From the NCBI GenBank assembly GCA_910589075.1, contig CAJUSK010000034.1, positions 186,001-250,000 on the forward strand: DNA of 64,000 nucleotides. Direction: 5' to 3'. How positions within the stretch are numbered: position 1 is the first letter of the stretch; each line of letters opens with the position of its first letter. The translations under genes were made by a program, and so were the position numbers. Positions 25,121-32,483 of this stretch are shown here, piece after piece. The notes beneath the pieces were generated by a model, which was not told the origin of the DNA, searched no databases, and saw only the letters and a program-made list of their open reading frames with translations. Origin of the DNA: an uncultured Lachnospiraceae bacterium. Its GTDB lineage: Bacteria > Bacillota > Clostridia > Lachnospirales > Lachnospiraceae.

Positions 25121-26161
25121 ATGAAAAAGGCAGTAGCATTGTCTCTTGCGGTTGCCATGGTGATCGGTATGGTTACGGGCTGTGGTTCCGCAGACGGACA
25201 AAATCAGAATGCAGAAACGGAAAATTCCACAGATGTGGTTGAAACGGAAAATGCGCAGGAAGGCGCAGAAGCGTCAGGAGATGCAGATGGCAGCGGGGAA
25301 ACCTATAAAATCGGTGTGATCCAGCTGACGGAACATGCGGCGCTTGACGCCGCAAATGAAGGGTTTGTGGCGGCGCTGGATGCAGCCGGCATCAATTATA
25401 CCATTGACCAGCAGAATGCGCAGAATGACCAGTCCGCATGTCAGACCATTGCCGAGAAGCTGGTAAATGACGGTAACGACCTGATCCTTGCGATTGCCAC
25501 ACCTGCGGCACAGGCGGTGGCCGGTGCTACGGAAGAGATTCCGGTTCTGGTAACGGCTGTCACAGATCCGGCGGATGCAGGTCTTGTTGCATCCAATGAA
25601 GCACCCGGAAACAATATTTCCGGAACTTCCGATCTGACACCCGTTAAAGAACAGATTGAGCTGTTGACAAAACTGCTTCCTGAGGCAAAGAAGGTGGGTA
25701 TCCTGTATTGTTCCGCAGAGTCCAATTCGGAGTTCCAGGCGGATCTTGCCACGGCGGCATGTACAGAGGCAGGACTGGAGACAGAGATCTTTACAGTGTC
25801 TTCCTCCAATGAGATCCAGCAGGTAGTTGAATCCATGGTGGGGAAAGTAGATGTGCTGTATGCACCTACAGACAATACCATTGCTGCCGGTATGGCCACA
25901 GTAACCATGGTAGCCAATGACAACGGTCTTCCTACCATCTGCGGTGAGGAAGGGATGGTAGATGCAGGCGGACTTGCCACATATGGTATCAATTATTATG
26001 AAATTGGTTATATGGCAGGCGAGATGGCAGTGGACATTCTTGTAAACGGTGCGGATGTTTCCACAATGCCCATCGGTTATCTGAGTGCAGACAAATGTAC
26101 TCTGAAAACAAATCAGGAAACTGCAGATATGCTTAATATTGATTTATCCGTATTGGACTGA
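25121..26161 (+). CDS. ABC importer substrate-binding lipoprotein (COG2984 type)
   Basis: A 346-residue protein with a lipoprotein signal peptide (MKKAVALSLAVAMVIGMVTG, then Cys21). An acidic, asparagine- and glutamate-rich linker of about 35 residues leads into a two-lobe binding domain (YKIGVIQLTEHAALDAANEG, AIATPAAQAVAGATEEIPVL, FTVSSSNEIQQVVESM, PTICGEEGMVDAGG). This type works with a bacterial permease of the COG4120 type and a COG1101 ATPase, encoded next. In other Firmicutes such systems have been linked to tryptophan or other aromatic or small solutes, but the ligand cannot be read here. Strong GAGGAG site and promoter upstream. Confidence 0.92.
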   Translation: MKKAVALSLAVAMVIGMVTGCGSADGQNQNAETENSTDVVETENAQEGAEASGDADGSGETYKIGVIQLTEHAALDAANEGFVAALDAAGINYTIDQQNAQNDQSACQTIAEKLVNDGNDLILAIATPAAQAVAGATEEIPVLVTAVTDPADAGLVASNEAPGNNISGTSDLTPVKEQIELLTKLLPEAKKVGILYCSAESNSEFQADLATAACTEAGLETEIFTVSSSNEIQQVVESMVGKVDVLYAPTDNTIAAGMATVTMVANDNGLPTICGEEGMVDAGGLATYGINYYEIGYMAGEMAVDILVNGADVSTMPIGYLSADKCTLKTNQETADMLNIDLSVLD

Positions 26162-26180
26162 TCGGATATTTCAGACGGAC

Positions 26181-26217
26181 AAAAGCAGTGAATCTCAAAA
26201 GGATTTGCTGCTTTTTT
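26181..26217 (+). terminator. intra-operon attenuator after the binding-protein gene
   Basis: AAAAGCAG (26181-26188) and CTGCTTTT (26208-26215), extended inward by a weaker stem, followed by T residues. A partial terminator here would keep the binding protein in excess over the permease and ATPase. Confidence 0.7.
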
Positions 26218-26307
26218 CTCCTTTGGCCGGAATCGGAAAATGCTTGCATTCACTGAAGCAAATCGTTAAAATAGACTTTGTATGAAATTGTGACGGAGGA
26301 TGAAGAA

Positions 26308-27225
26308 ATGAATGGAATTTTGCTTGCGATGCAGGGCGCCGTCTCACAGGGGGTCCTGTGGGGAATTATGGTGCTGGGCGTCTATATCACTTATAAGATA
26401 CTGGATATTGCGGATCTGACAGTGGATGGGAGCTTTGCCCTGGGAGGGTGTGTCTGTGCCATCCTGGTGGCAGATAAGGGCATGGACCCGCTGTTGGCGC
26501 TTGTGATTGCTACTTTGTCAGGTATGGCGGCAGGTGCCATAACAGGTATGCTGCACACCCTGTTTGACATTCCGGCGATTCTGGCGGGTATCCTGACACA
26601 GATCGGACTATGGTCCGTGAATCTGCGCATTATGGGAAAGAGCAATATACCGCTTTTGAAAGTGGATACCATTTTTTCCAGGATTGTGGATATGCTGGGT
26701 GTAAAGCAGTCAGCGGTTTCGCTTGTGATCGGTATTTTGATTGCGGTTCTGATTATTGTATTTTTATATTGGCTGTTTGGTACGGAAATTGGCAGTGCGC
26801 TGCGTGCTACCGGCAATAATGAAGCGATGATCCGGGCACTGGGCGTTAATACGAAATTTACGAAACTCCTTGCACTGACGATCAGCAACGGCCTGGTGGG
26901 GCTGTCCGGCGGACTCGTATGTCAGAGCCAGAAATATGCGGATATTGGTATGGGGACCGGCGCGATTGTCATTGGCCTTGCGGCCATCGTGATCGGAGAG
27001 GTGCTGATGGGACGTCTGAAGGCGTTTGGCAGTAAGTTATCCAGCGCGGTTACAGGCTGCGTAGTATATTTCCTGATACGCGCCATCGTGCTACAGATGG
27101 GTATGGATGCGAATGATATGAAGCTGCTTTCCGCAGTGATTGTGGCATTGGCTCTCTGTATCCCGGTTGCCATTGGAAAATGGAAAATCTGGAAATCATA
27201 TTCGAAGGAGGATCCCACATGCTGA
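26308..27225 (+). CDS. ABC importer permease (COG4120 type)
   Basis: A 305-residue membrane protein with about eight hydrophobic segments, of the branched-chain amino acid/ribose permease superfamily. Features are YKILDIADLTVDGSFALGG, ILAGILTQIGLWSVNLRIMG and the cytoplasmic loop SALRATGNNEAMIRALGVN, followed by GLVGLSGGLVCQSQKYADI. The upstream open frame is longer, but ATG 26308 has GGAGG 8 bases before it. The stop overlaps the ATPase start by 7 bases. Confidence 0.92.
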   Translation: MNGILLAMQGAVSQGVLWGIMVLGVYITYKILDIADLTVDGSFALGGCVCAILVADKGMDPLLALVIATLSGMAAGAITGMLHTLFDIPAILAGILTQIGLWSVNLRIMGKSNIPLLKVDTIFSRIVDMLGVKQSAVSLVIGILIAVLIIVFLYWLFGTEIGSALRATGNNEAMIRALGVNTKFTKLLALTISNGLVGLSGGLVCQSQKYADIGMGTGAIVIGLAAIVIGEVLMGRLKAFGSKLSSAVTGCVVYFLIRAIVLQMGMDANDMKLLSAVIVALALCIPVAIGKWKIWKSYSKEDPTC

Positions 27226-28013
27226 AAGTACATCATATATACAAGACATTTAACAAAGGGACAATCAATGAAAAAAAGGCGTTGCGGGGCCTGAGCCTGC
27301 ATTTACAGCCGGGTGAATTTGTAACTGTGATCGGCGGCAACGGTGCGGGAAAATCCACTCTGCTCAATATGATTGCAGGGGTGTATCCCATTGATAACGG
27401 GCTGATTGAAATCGGCGGCGTGGATATTTCCAGGCAGCCGGAACACCGCCGTGCCAGGTATATCGGCAGAGTATTTCAGGACCCTATGCGGGGAACGGCA
27501 GCGGGTATGGAGATCGAAGAAAATCTGGCGCTGGCATACAGGCGCGGTATGCGGCGGACACTGCGGTGGGGCGTCACCAATAAAGAGAGAGAACTGTACA
27601 GGAAGAAACTGGAAATCCTGAATCTGGGACTGGAATCCCGGATGAATTCAAAAGTGGGGCTGCTTTCCGGCGGCCAGCGCCAGGCGTTGACATTGTTGAT
27701 GGCCACACTCATCGAGCCCAAACTGTTGCTTCTGGATGAGCATACGGCGGCCCTGGATCCCAAAACAGCCAAAACCGTGCTGGATCTGACAGAAAAGATT
27801 GTTGTGGGAAATTATCTGACGGCCCTGATGGTCACACATAATATGAAGGATGCCATCCGGCTGGGGAACCGTCTGATTATGATGCATGAAGGGCAGATTA
27901 TTTATGATGTGGCAGGCGAAGAGAAGAAACAGCTTCATGTATCCGACCTTCTGGCCAAATTTGAAGAGGCCAGTGGCGGTGAGTTTGCCAATGACAGGAT
28001 GATACTGTCATAA
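27219..28013 (+). CDS. ABC importer ATPase (COG1101 type)
   Basis: A 264-residue ATPase with Walker A IGGNGAGKSTLLN (about residue 40), LSGGQRQALTLLMATL, Walker B LLLLDEHTAALD and LMVTHNMKDAI. The Walker B ends in D-E-H-T, which is typical of this subgroup. It starts at ATG 27219 after GAAGGAGG, inside the permease stop. It completes the three-gene importer. No clear T-tailed terminator follows, only a GAGAATTCTC palindrome near 28030. Confidence 0.93.
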   Translation: MLKVHHIYKTFNKGTINEKKALRGLSLHLQPGEFVTVIGGNGAGKSTLLNMIAGVYPIDNGLIEIGGVDISRQPEHRRARYIGRVFQDPMRGTAAGMEIEENLALAYRRGMRRTLRWGVTNKERELYRKKLEILNLGLESRMNSKVGLLSGGQRQALTLLMATLIEPKLLLLDEHTAALDPKTAKTVLDLTEKIVVGNYLTALMVTHNMKDAIRLGNRLIMMHEGQIIYDVAGEEKKQLHVSDLLAKFEEASGGEFANDRMILS

Positions 28014-28057
28014 CGCTTTTATAATTTTGAGAATTCTCATGAAAAGCACTGGATTTT

Positions 28058-28125
28058 TTGACATAAATATGAGAAAATAGTAGAAGCGATTGAGGCAGGG
28101 AACCGTTTAAGGGTGCGGATCCCTG
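28058..28125 (+). promoter_or_regulatory. candidate promoter and leader hairpin before the scaffold gene
   Basis: TTGACA (28058-28063) is followed after 17 bases by TAGAAG (28081-28086), a weak -10. The leader carries a hairpin, CAGGGAACCG (28096-28105) and CGGATCCCTG (28116-28125), with one A-A mismatch and a 10-base loop, ending 38 bases before the ATG. No T run follows, so an mRNA-stabilising or regulatory role is more likely than termination. Confidence 0.5.
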
Positions 28126-28163
28126 TTAAAAATAACAATCTACATATTGAAAGGAGTTTTCAC

Positions 28164-28856
28164 ATGATTTATTCAAAAGAAGTGGAAGAAATGACTTGTG
28201 TGGCACAGGGCGTTCACCATGGCTGTGCTCCCATCCCGGAAGAAGCTAAATGGGTTCAGGCGAAAAAAGTGGAAGACATTTCCGGCTTGACACATGGCGT
28301 AGGCTGGTGTGCTCCGCAGCAGGGTGCCTGCAAATTGACACTGAATGTTAAGGAAGGAATTATCCAGGAAGCGCTGGTAGAAACAATTGGCTGTTCAGGT
28401 ATGACACACTCTGCAGCTATGGCCTCCGAGATTCTGCCGGGGCTGACTGTTATGGAAGCTCTGAATACTGACCTTGTATGTGATGCAATTAATACGGCTA
28501 TGAGAGAGCTGTTTTTACAGATTGTATATGGACGTACCCAGTCCGCTTTCTCCGAGGACGGACTTCCTGTGGGCGCAGGTCTGGAAGATCTGGGCAAAGG
28601 GCTCAGAAGCCAGGTTGGTACGATGTACGGTACATTGAAGAAAGGTCCTCGTTATCTTGAAATGGCAGAAGGCTATGTAACAGGCATCGCTCTTGATAAG
28701 GATGATCAGATTATCGGTTACAAATTTGTAAGCCTTGGCAAGATGACAGACTTCATTAAGAAGGGTGATGATCCGAATACGGCATATGAGAAAGCCTGTG
28801 GTCAGTACGGACGTGTGGACGATGCTGTGAAGATTATCGACCCCAGAGCAGAATAA
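28164..28856 (+). CDS. IscU/NifU-like iron-sulfur scaffold-type protein, paired with GGGtGRT
   Basis: A 230-residue protein. Residues 50-105 resemble the IscU/NifU scaffold: ACKLTLNVKEGIIQEALVET, then IGCSGMTHSAAMASEI and LPGLTVMEAL match the pattern around the second IscU cysteine. Cysteines at about 12, 21, 49, 56, 77 and 106 could bind metal, but the classical G-x-P-x-C-G-D site is replaced by WCAPQQGAC. The last 70 residues (GYVTGIALDKDDQIIGYKFV) are an extension not found in IscU. The codon choice (GCT, GGT, CGT, ATC) is stronger than in the neighbours and suggests high expression. It precedes the GGGtGRT gene by 18 bases. Function is unknown; an Fe-S role is inference. Confidence 0.8.
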   Translation: MIYSKEVEEMTCVAQGVHHGCAPIPEEAKWVQAKKVEDISGLTHGVGWCAPQQGACKLTLNVKEGIIQEALVETIGCSGMTHSAAMASEILPGLTVMEALNTDLVCDAINTAMRELFLQIVYGRTQSAFSEDGLPVGAGLEDLGKGLRSQVGTMYGTLKKGPRYLEMAEGYVTGIALDKDDQIIGYKFVSLGKMTDFIKKGDDPNTAYEKACGQYGRVDDAVKIIDPRAE

Positions 28857-28874
28857 TAGGAGGAGGACAATACA

Positions 28875-29885
28875 ATGGCATTATTTGAATCATATGAAAG
28901 ACGTATTGATAAAATCAATGGTGTATTAAACGGCTATGGCATCTCTTCCCTTGAAGAAGCTGAGAAAATTACAAAAGATGCCGGACTTGACGTATATGAG
29001 CAGGTGAAGAAAATCCAGCCCATCTGTTTTGAAAATGCATGCTGGGCTTATACGGTGGGTGCTGCCATCGCTATCAAAAAAGGCTGCAGAAAAGCTGCTG
29101 ATGCGGCTGCTGCCATCGGAGAAGGACTGCAGGCATTCTGTATCCCCGGTTCTGTTGCAGATACCCGTAAGGTTGGACTGGGCCACGGCAATTTGGGTAA
29201 GATGCTCCTGGAAGAAGAGACAGACTGTTTCGCTTTCCTGGCAGGACATGAATCCTTTGCCGCTGCAGAAGGTGCAATCGGTATCGCTGAAAAGGCAAAC
29301 AAAGTGCGCAAGAAACCTCTTCGCGTTATCTTAAACGGTCTTGGCAAAGATGCTGCTCTGATCATTTCCCGTATCAATGGCTTTACATTTGTGGAAACAG
29401 AGTATGATCCTTATACAAACGAAGTAAAAGAAGTGAGCAGAACACCTTATTCCGAGGGACTTCGTGCTAAGGTTAACTGCTATGGTGCAAACTCCGTACC
29501 GGAAGGTGTTGCCATCATGTGGAAAGAAAATGTAGATGTATCCATCACAGGTAACTCTACCAACCCCACCAGATTCCAGCATCCGGTAGCAGGTACATAT
29601 AAGAAAGAGAGAACCGAAGCAGGAAAGAAATACTTCTCCGTAGCTTCCGGCGGCGGCACAGGACGTACACTGCATCCTGATAATATGGCTGCTGGCCCTG
29701 CTTCTTACGGATTTACCGATACACTGGGACGTATGCATTCCGATGCACAGTTTGCAGGTTCCTCTTCCGTACCGGCTCACGTAGAGATGATGGGTCTGAT
29801 CGGTATGGGCAACAACCCGATGGTTGGCGCTACTGTAGCTGTTGCGGTTTCCATTGAGGAAGCGGCTGAGGCTGGGAAGTTCTAA
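28875..29885 (+). CDS. GGGtGRT family protein, function unknown
   Basis: A 336-residue soluble protein with the diagnostic SGGGTGRTLHPDN near residues 257-269, for which the family is named. Other striking blocks are AYTVGAAIAIKKGCRKAADA, GLGHGNLGKMLLEEETDCFA, VILNGLGKDAALIISRING and VPAHVEMMGLIGMGNNPMVG. There is no signal peptide or membrane segment. Glycine-rich loops and the LNGLGKDAA block suggest nucleotide or cofactor binding, but no catalysis is known to me. It follows an IscU-like scaffold gene with AGGAGG before its ATG, has the same high-expression codon bias, and ends in a strong terminator. The pair is conserved together in Clostridia as far as I know. Confidence 0.85.
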   Translation: MALFESYERRIDKINGVLNGYGISSLEEAEKITKDAGLDVYEQVKKIQPICFENACWAYTVGAAIAIKKGCRKAADAAAAIGEGLQAFCIPGSVADTRKVGLGHGNLGKMLLEEETDCFAFLAGHESFAAAEGAIGIAEKANKVRKKPLRVILNGLGKDAALIISRINGFTFVETEYDPYTNEVKEVSRTPYSEGLRAKVNCYGANSVPEGVAIMWKENVDVSITGNSTNPTRFQHPVAGTYKKERTEAGKKYFSVASGGGTGRTLHPDNMAAGPASYGFTDTLGRMHSDAQFAGSSSVPAHVEMMGLIGMGNNPMVGATVAVAVSIEEAAEAGKF

Positions 29886-29902
29886 GAAACAACGTATTTT
29901 CA

Positions 29903-29946
29903 AGGGTTTCCGTTGATATGGATTGTCAGCGGAAGCCCTAAATTTT
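29903..29946 (+). terminator. Rho-independent terminator after GGGtGRT
   Basis: AGGGTTTCCGTTGA (29903-29916) pairs with TCAGCGGAAGCCCT (29926-29939) over 14 bases with wobbles, followed by AAATTTTT. Confidence 0.85.
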
Positions 29947-30100
29947 TCCATGTAACACATGAAAAGTGAGCATAAAAAGACCATCACCCTAAGTAAGGGG
30001 CAACAGTCTATTATTTTCCTAACGGTTTGCATGAATGGAATTTAAGGGGAAAATATAAGCAAAGACAGAGCGTTAATCCCCTGCCCTGTATGCATATTTA

Positions 30101-30445
30101 TTAAAGTGCTAACTTGTATAATGCCAGCTGATTAAGGCTTACACCCTCTTTTTGCGCTTCAATGGCTAATTTTTGATGTAAAGATTTTGGAAGCCTTACG
30201 ACAAATTTTCCGCTATAATTGTTTGCTGCTTCAGGAATTGGTATAGGGAGATTATTTTCTATTTTTATTTCTATATATCCTTCCAGTGCTTCGTTAAGGT
30301 TTTCATATAATTCTTCAAGCGTATCACCGGTGCTCTGGCATCCGTCAAGTTCCAAAATTCTGCCATAGAAATAGTGTCCGCTTTCATCATTCATTTCCTG
30401 CACCAGTCTTGTATAGGGCAATCCCATATAATCTTTAACTTCCAT
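30101..30445 (-). CDS. hicB: HicB antitoxin
   Basis: A 114-residue antitoxin. Residues 1-60 are the partial RNase H-like HicB domain (YFYGRILELDGCQSTGDTLE, ENLNEALEGYIEIKIENNLP). Residues 75-114 are an Arc/ribbon-helix-helix DNA-binding domain (SGKFVVRLPKSLHQKLAIEA, GVSLNQLALYKL). It should neutralise HicA and bind the palindrome in front of hicA. Start ATG has AAGGAG upstream. It is the second gene of the operon, 47 bases after hicA. Confidence 0.93.
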   Translation of the reverse strand: MEVKDYMGLPYTRLVQEMNDESGHYFYGRILELDGCQSTGDTLEELYENLNEALEGYIEIKIENNLPIPIPEAANNYSGKFVVRLPKSLHQKLAIEAQKEGVSLNQLALYKLAL

Positions 30446-30492
30446 GTTTTCGTGCTCCTTTCCGCTTGTTATGTTATGCCGGGATAAGTGGA

Positions 30493-30720
30493 TTATTCCC
30501 CTATCCTATTCAGTACATCCACAACATAAGCCTTCTTTAATGGATTTTCTTGTTTTATAGTTAACAAATCCCCGGTTTCTTTATTCAGGTAATGCTTGTG
30601 GCTTCCTTTTTGCCTTGCCGGAACGTAGCCATATGCGGCTAAAACTTTGTCTATTTCTTCGGGCCGTATTCCGTTTGGCTGTTGTTTCATCTTTTCAATT
30701 ATTTTTTTTACATTTGGCAC
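30493..30720 (-). CDS. hicA: HicA mRNA interferase toxin
   Basis: A 75-residue toxin with the small double-stranded-RNA-binding fold of HicA: PNVKKIIEKMKQQPNGI, LAAYGYVPARQKGSHKHYLN (catalytic histidine in GSHKHY) and VVDVLNRIGE. An ATG at 30771 would add 17 residues, but it falls in the -35 box of the promoter; the GTG at 30720 has GGGAG 8 bases before it and lies downstream of the predicted transcription start. HicA degrades mRNA when HicB is lost. The pair lies in an AT-richer accessory patch. Confidence 0.88.
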   Translation of the reverse strand: MPNVKKIIEKMKQQPNGIRPEEIDKVLAAYGYVPARQKGSHKHYLNKETGDLLTIKQENPLKKAYVVDVLNRIGE

Positions 30721-30742
30721 TTTAATATCTCCCTTCGCAAAT

Positions 30743-30771
30743 ATAGTATCATATATAGTACTATTTATCAA
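30743..30771 (-). promoter_or_regulatory. hicAB promoter with embedded palindromic operator
   Basis: On the minus strand TTGATA (30771-30766), 17 bases, TACTAT (30748-30743). A 22-base imperfect palindrome (30743-30764, arms ATAGTA/TACTAT, two mismatched pairs) fills the spacer and -10. It is a likely HicB binding site for autorepression. Confidence 0.7.
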
Positions 30772-30881
30772 TAAAAAGATGGAACCTATTTATGTGCATA
30801 TAACAAGTATCAAAACAGACAAATGAGCCGTCCCCGGCAGCACAATAGGAAAACGCAGCAAAGGGTAGTTATTACATTGTT

Positions 30882-30917
30882 ACAGGCGGCAGATGATCAG
30901 GATCATTTGCCGCCTGT
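30882..30917 (-). terminator. strong hairpin after the DUF4397 gene
   Basis: ACAGGCGGCAGATGATC and its near-perfect complement (to 30917) form a 17-base stem with a 2-base loop. No long T run follows on either strand, so it may act as a weak terminator or as a 3'-end protecting hairpin for the minus-strand gene ending at 30985. Confidence 0.55.
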
Positions 30918-30984
30918 ATAGTTTATGCCAGTAAAAAATGATCAGTATCCATTGTCGGTTTTTGCGGATCTATTCCACAAGCCA

Positions 30985-32100
30985 TTATCTGCGGTCTTCA
31001 ATGATCAGTGTTCTGATCGCTGTGGGGGATTCGTTCCAGTTGAACATATAGATTGTATACTGAGAATTGCTCCGGGCCGTGATTTCTGTGGAAAGCAGTG
31101 CTTCATTCTGATTGGACACAAAAATTTCATAACGTGCGGGAACAACTCTGACATAATTGGTCACTTCCATAAATTGAACATTGCGGAATACAATGTTGCC
31201 GGAGTAGGTAGAGAGGGTCAGAGGACCTGCATTGTAAGAGAGGTTGCTGACGCGTATACAAGAGCCGCCCATGGGCGTATAGCAGGGTGCATCATTGATT
31301 TCCACAAGGTTCAGGCCGCCGGCGGTGTTGACAATGGCGATTGTCATGGTAGCCCCTACCGTAACCCGGATCTGTTTGGTAATATAGATATAACCGTTTC
31401 TGCCGGAGACAGTTATGGTCTGATAACCGGAAGAAATCCTGCCATAGTCACTGACTTCTGCATATTCCAGCGTGTCTACCGCGGTGCGGTTGTTGACGGA
31501 GACTACAAACGGGTTATAGCCGATGGCAGCATTCAGGAAGCGGATGGTGCCATAGCTGTTGGAATTGCAGTAGAAGCACGGTGTAACCGGGCGGGGCAGG
31601 ACGGTGATAATGGTACCCTGAAAACCGGAAGAATTATTGCCGGAAAATACGGGTCCGCCTTCACCGGGATTGGGAAGGGGGATTACCGGCCTGACAGGGA
31701 CATTGTTATTGCCGGGATAAACCGGTCCGCCCTCACCTGGATTGGGAAGCGGAATTACGGGAACATTGTTATTGTTGCCGGGATAAACCGGTCCGCCCTC
31801 ACCTGGATTAGGAAGCGGAATTACGGGAACATTGTTATTGTTGCCGGGAAATACGGGTCCGCCTTCACCGGGATTGGGGAGAGGAATTACGGGAACATTG
31901 TTATTGTTGCCGGGAAATACGGGTCCGCCCTCGCCGGGGTTGGGAAGGGGAATCACAGGTGTGCCCCCATTGTTATTATTGTCGCCGTTCCCACAACTGC
32001 CAAAATCATTACCGGGAAATACCGGCCCGCCTTCACCGGGATTGGGAAGGGGAACAATGGGAGTGGCGCCATTGTCATTCATGTACTCGTTGGAATTCAT
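30985..32100 (-). CDS. DUF4397 protein with proline/glycine repeat region
   Basis: A 371-residue protein without signal peptide. Residues 13-160 are six near-identical copies of a unit built on PLPNPGEGGPVFPGN with asparagine-rich spacers. Residues 180-370 contain two DUF4397-type beta-rich halves (GTIRFLNAAIGYNPFVVSVN, and CIRVSNLSYNAGPLTLSTY). DUF4397 proteins are surface or envelope proteins in several Firmicutes; the repeat resembles low-complexity coat or exosporium proteins. An upstream sequence fits a sporulation sigma-E promoter, so a spore-coat role is possible but is inference. The ATG follows GAGGGC. A long antisense open frame across it is only a shadow of the repeats. Confidence 0.82.
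   Translation of the reverse strand: MNSNEYMNDNGATPIVPLPNPGEGGPVFPGNDFGSCGNGDNNNNGGTPVIPLPNPGEGGPVFPGNNNNVPVIPLPNPGEGGPVFPGNNNNVPVIPLPNPGEGGPVYPGNNNNVPVIPLPNPGEGGPVYPGNNNVPVRPVIPLPNPGEGGPVFSGNNSSGFQGTIITVLPRPVTPCFYCNSNSYGTIRFLNAAIGYNPFVVSVNNRTAVDTLEYAEVSDYGRISSGYQTITVSGRNGYIYITKQIRVTVGATMTIAIVNTAGGLNLVEINDAPCYTPMGGSCIRVSNLSYNAGPLTLSTYSGNIVFRNVQFMEVTNYVRVVPARYEIFVSNQNEALLSTEITARSNSQYTIYMFNWNESPTAIRTLIIEDRR
31620..32061 (-). repeat. in-frame tandem repeats coding PLPNPGEGGPVFPGN
   Basis: Six copies of a roughly 66-base unit, the middle ones almost identical at DNA level. The copies vary by F to Y changes and by 3 to 4 asparagine codons, a pattern expected from slippage or unequal crossing over. 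Copy number may differ between strains. Confidence 0.9.
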
Positions 32101-32132
32101 AATAGCCCTCGTTTCAGATCATGGTATATTGT

Positions 32133-32160
32133 ATTGTATGATATGGGAATGGAAGTGTGA
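32133..32160 (-). promoter_or_regulatory. sigma-E-like promoter of the DUF4397 gene
   Basis: On the minus strand CATACAAT (32140-32133) equals the -10 consensus of the mother-cell factor sigma-E. TCACACT (32160-32154), 13 bases upstream, matches 5 of 7 of its -35 pattern; the spacer is one base short. No good sigma-A promoter was seen. Proposed from pattern only. Confidence 0.4.
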
Positions 32161-32181
32161 GAAAAGATTGGAGAACAAAAG

Positions 32182-32209
32182 AAAAACCTCCGGGGCAACG
32201 GAGGTTTTT
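32182..32209. terminator. perfect bidirectional terminator in a divergent gap
   Basis: AAAAACCTCCG (32182-32192) and CGGAGGTTTTT (32199-32209) pair perfectly over 11 bases with a 6-base loop, with A and T runs for both directions. It lies between two divergent genes, where no upstream gene needs it. The gap 32101-32483 also holds a possible promoter around 32236-32265, a small GAAAGTG/CACTTTC hairpin (32280-32297) and the murE promoter, but no gene I can support. Confidence 0.8.
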
Positions 32210-32405
32210 CTTTCTTATGAGGGGGAGATAGTGAGTTGTTGTTCGACTATCTGTTTATACTATAAACGATAAATGTGTTGAAAGTGTGTCCACTTTCTGA
32301 AATAAATATAATTTTATAAAGAAAAAATAAAGGGGCTGTAAAATAATGGAAAACAGTAACTGTTTCTGTGGGAAAGTATGCGATTTTTGGATAGAGACTT
32401 TGGTT

Positions 32406-32434
32406 TTGTTGAAAAGATATGTATTTTATGCTAT
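32406..32434 (+). promoter_or_regulatory. candidate promoter of the murE-priA operon
   Basis: TTGTTG (32406-32411), 17 bases, TGCTAT (32429-32434), 49 bases before the murE ATG. The match is moderate. Confidence 0.45.
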
Positions 32435-32483
32435 TTTATTGTGGTAGGAAATTATTTATGAGGAAGAGAAAAGAGGGACAGCT

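Noticed and set aside
30842..30880. ACAATAGG...ATTGT resembling a further 41-bp hairpin copy
   Set aside because: Only the outer 5 bases match; the core is not self-complementary and the TTCATG lead is missing.
30925..32160. A 411-codon plus-strand open frame opposite the DUF4397 gene
   Set aside because: It is a by-product of the GC-rich, repetitive codons of the real minus-strand gene. It has no ribosome binding site and its product has no family features.
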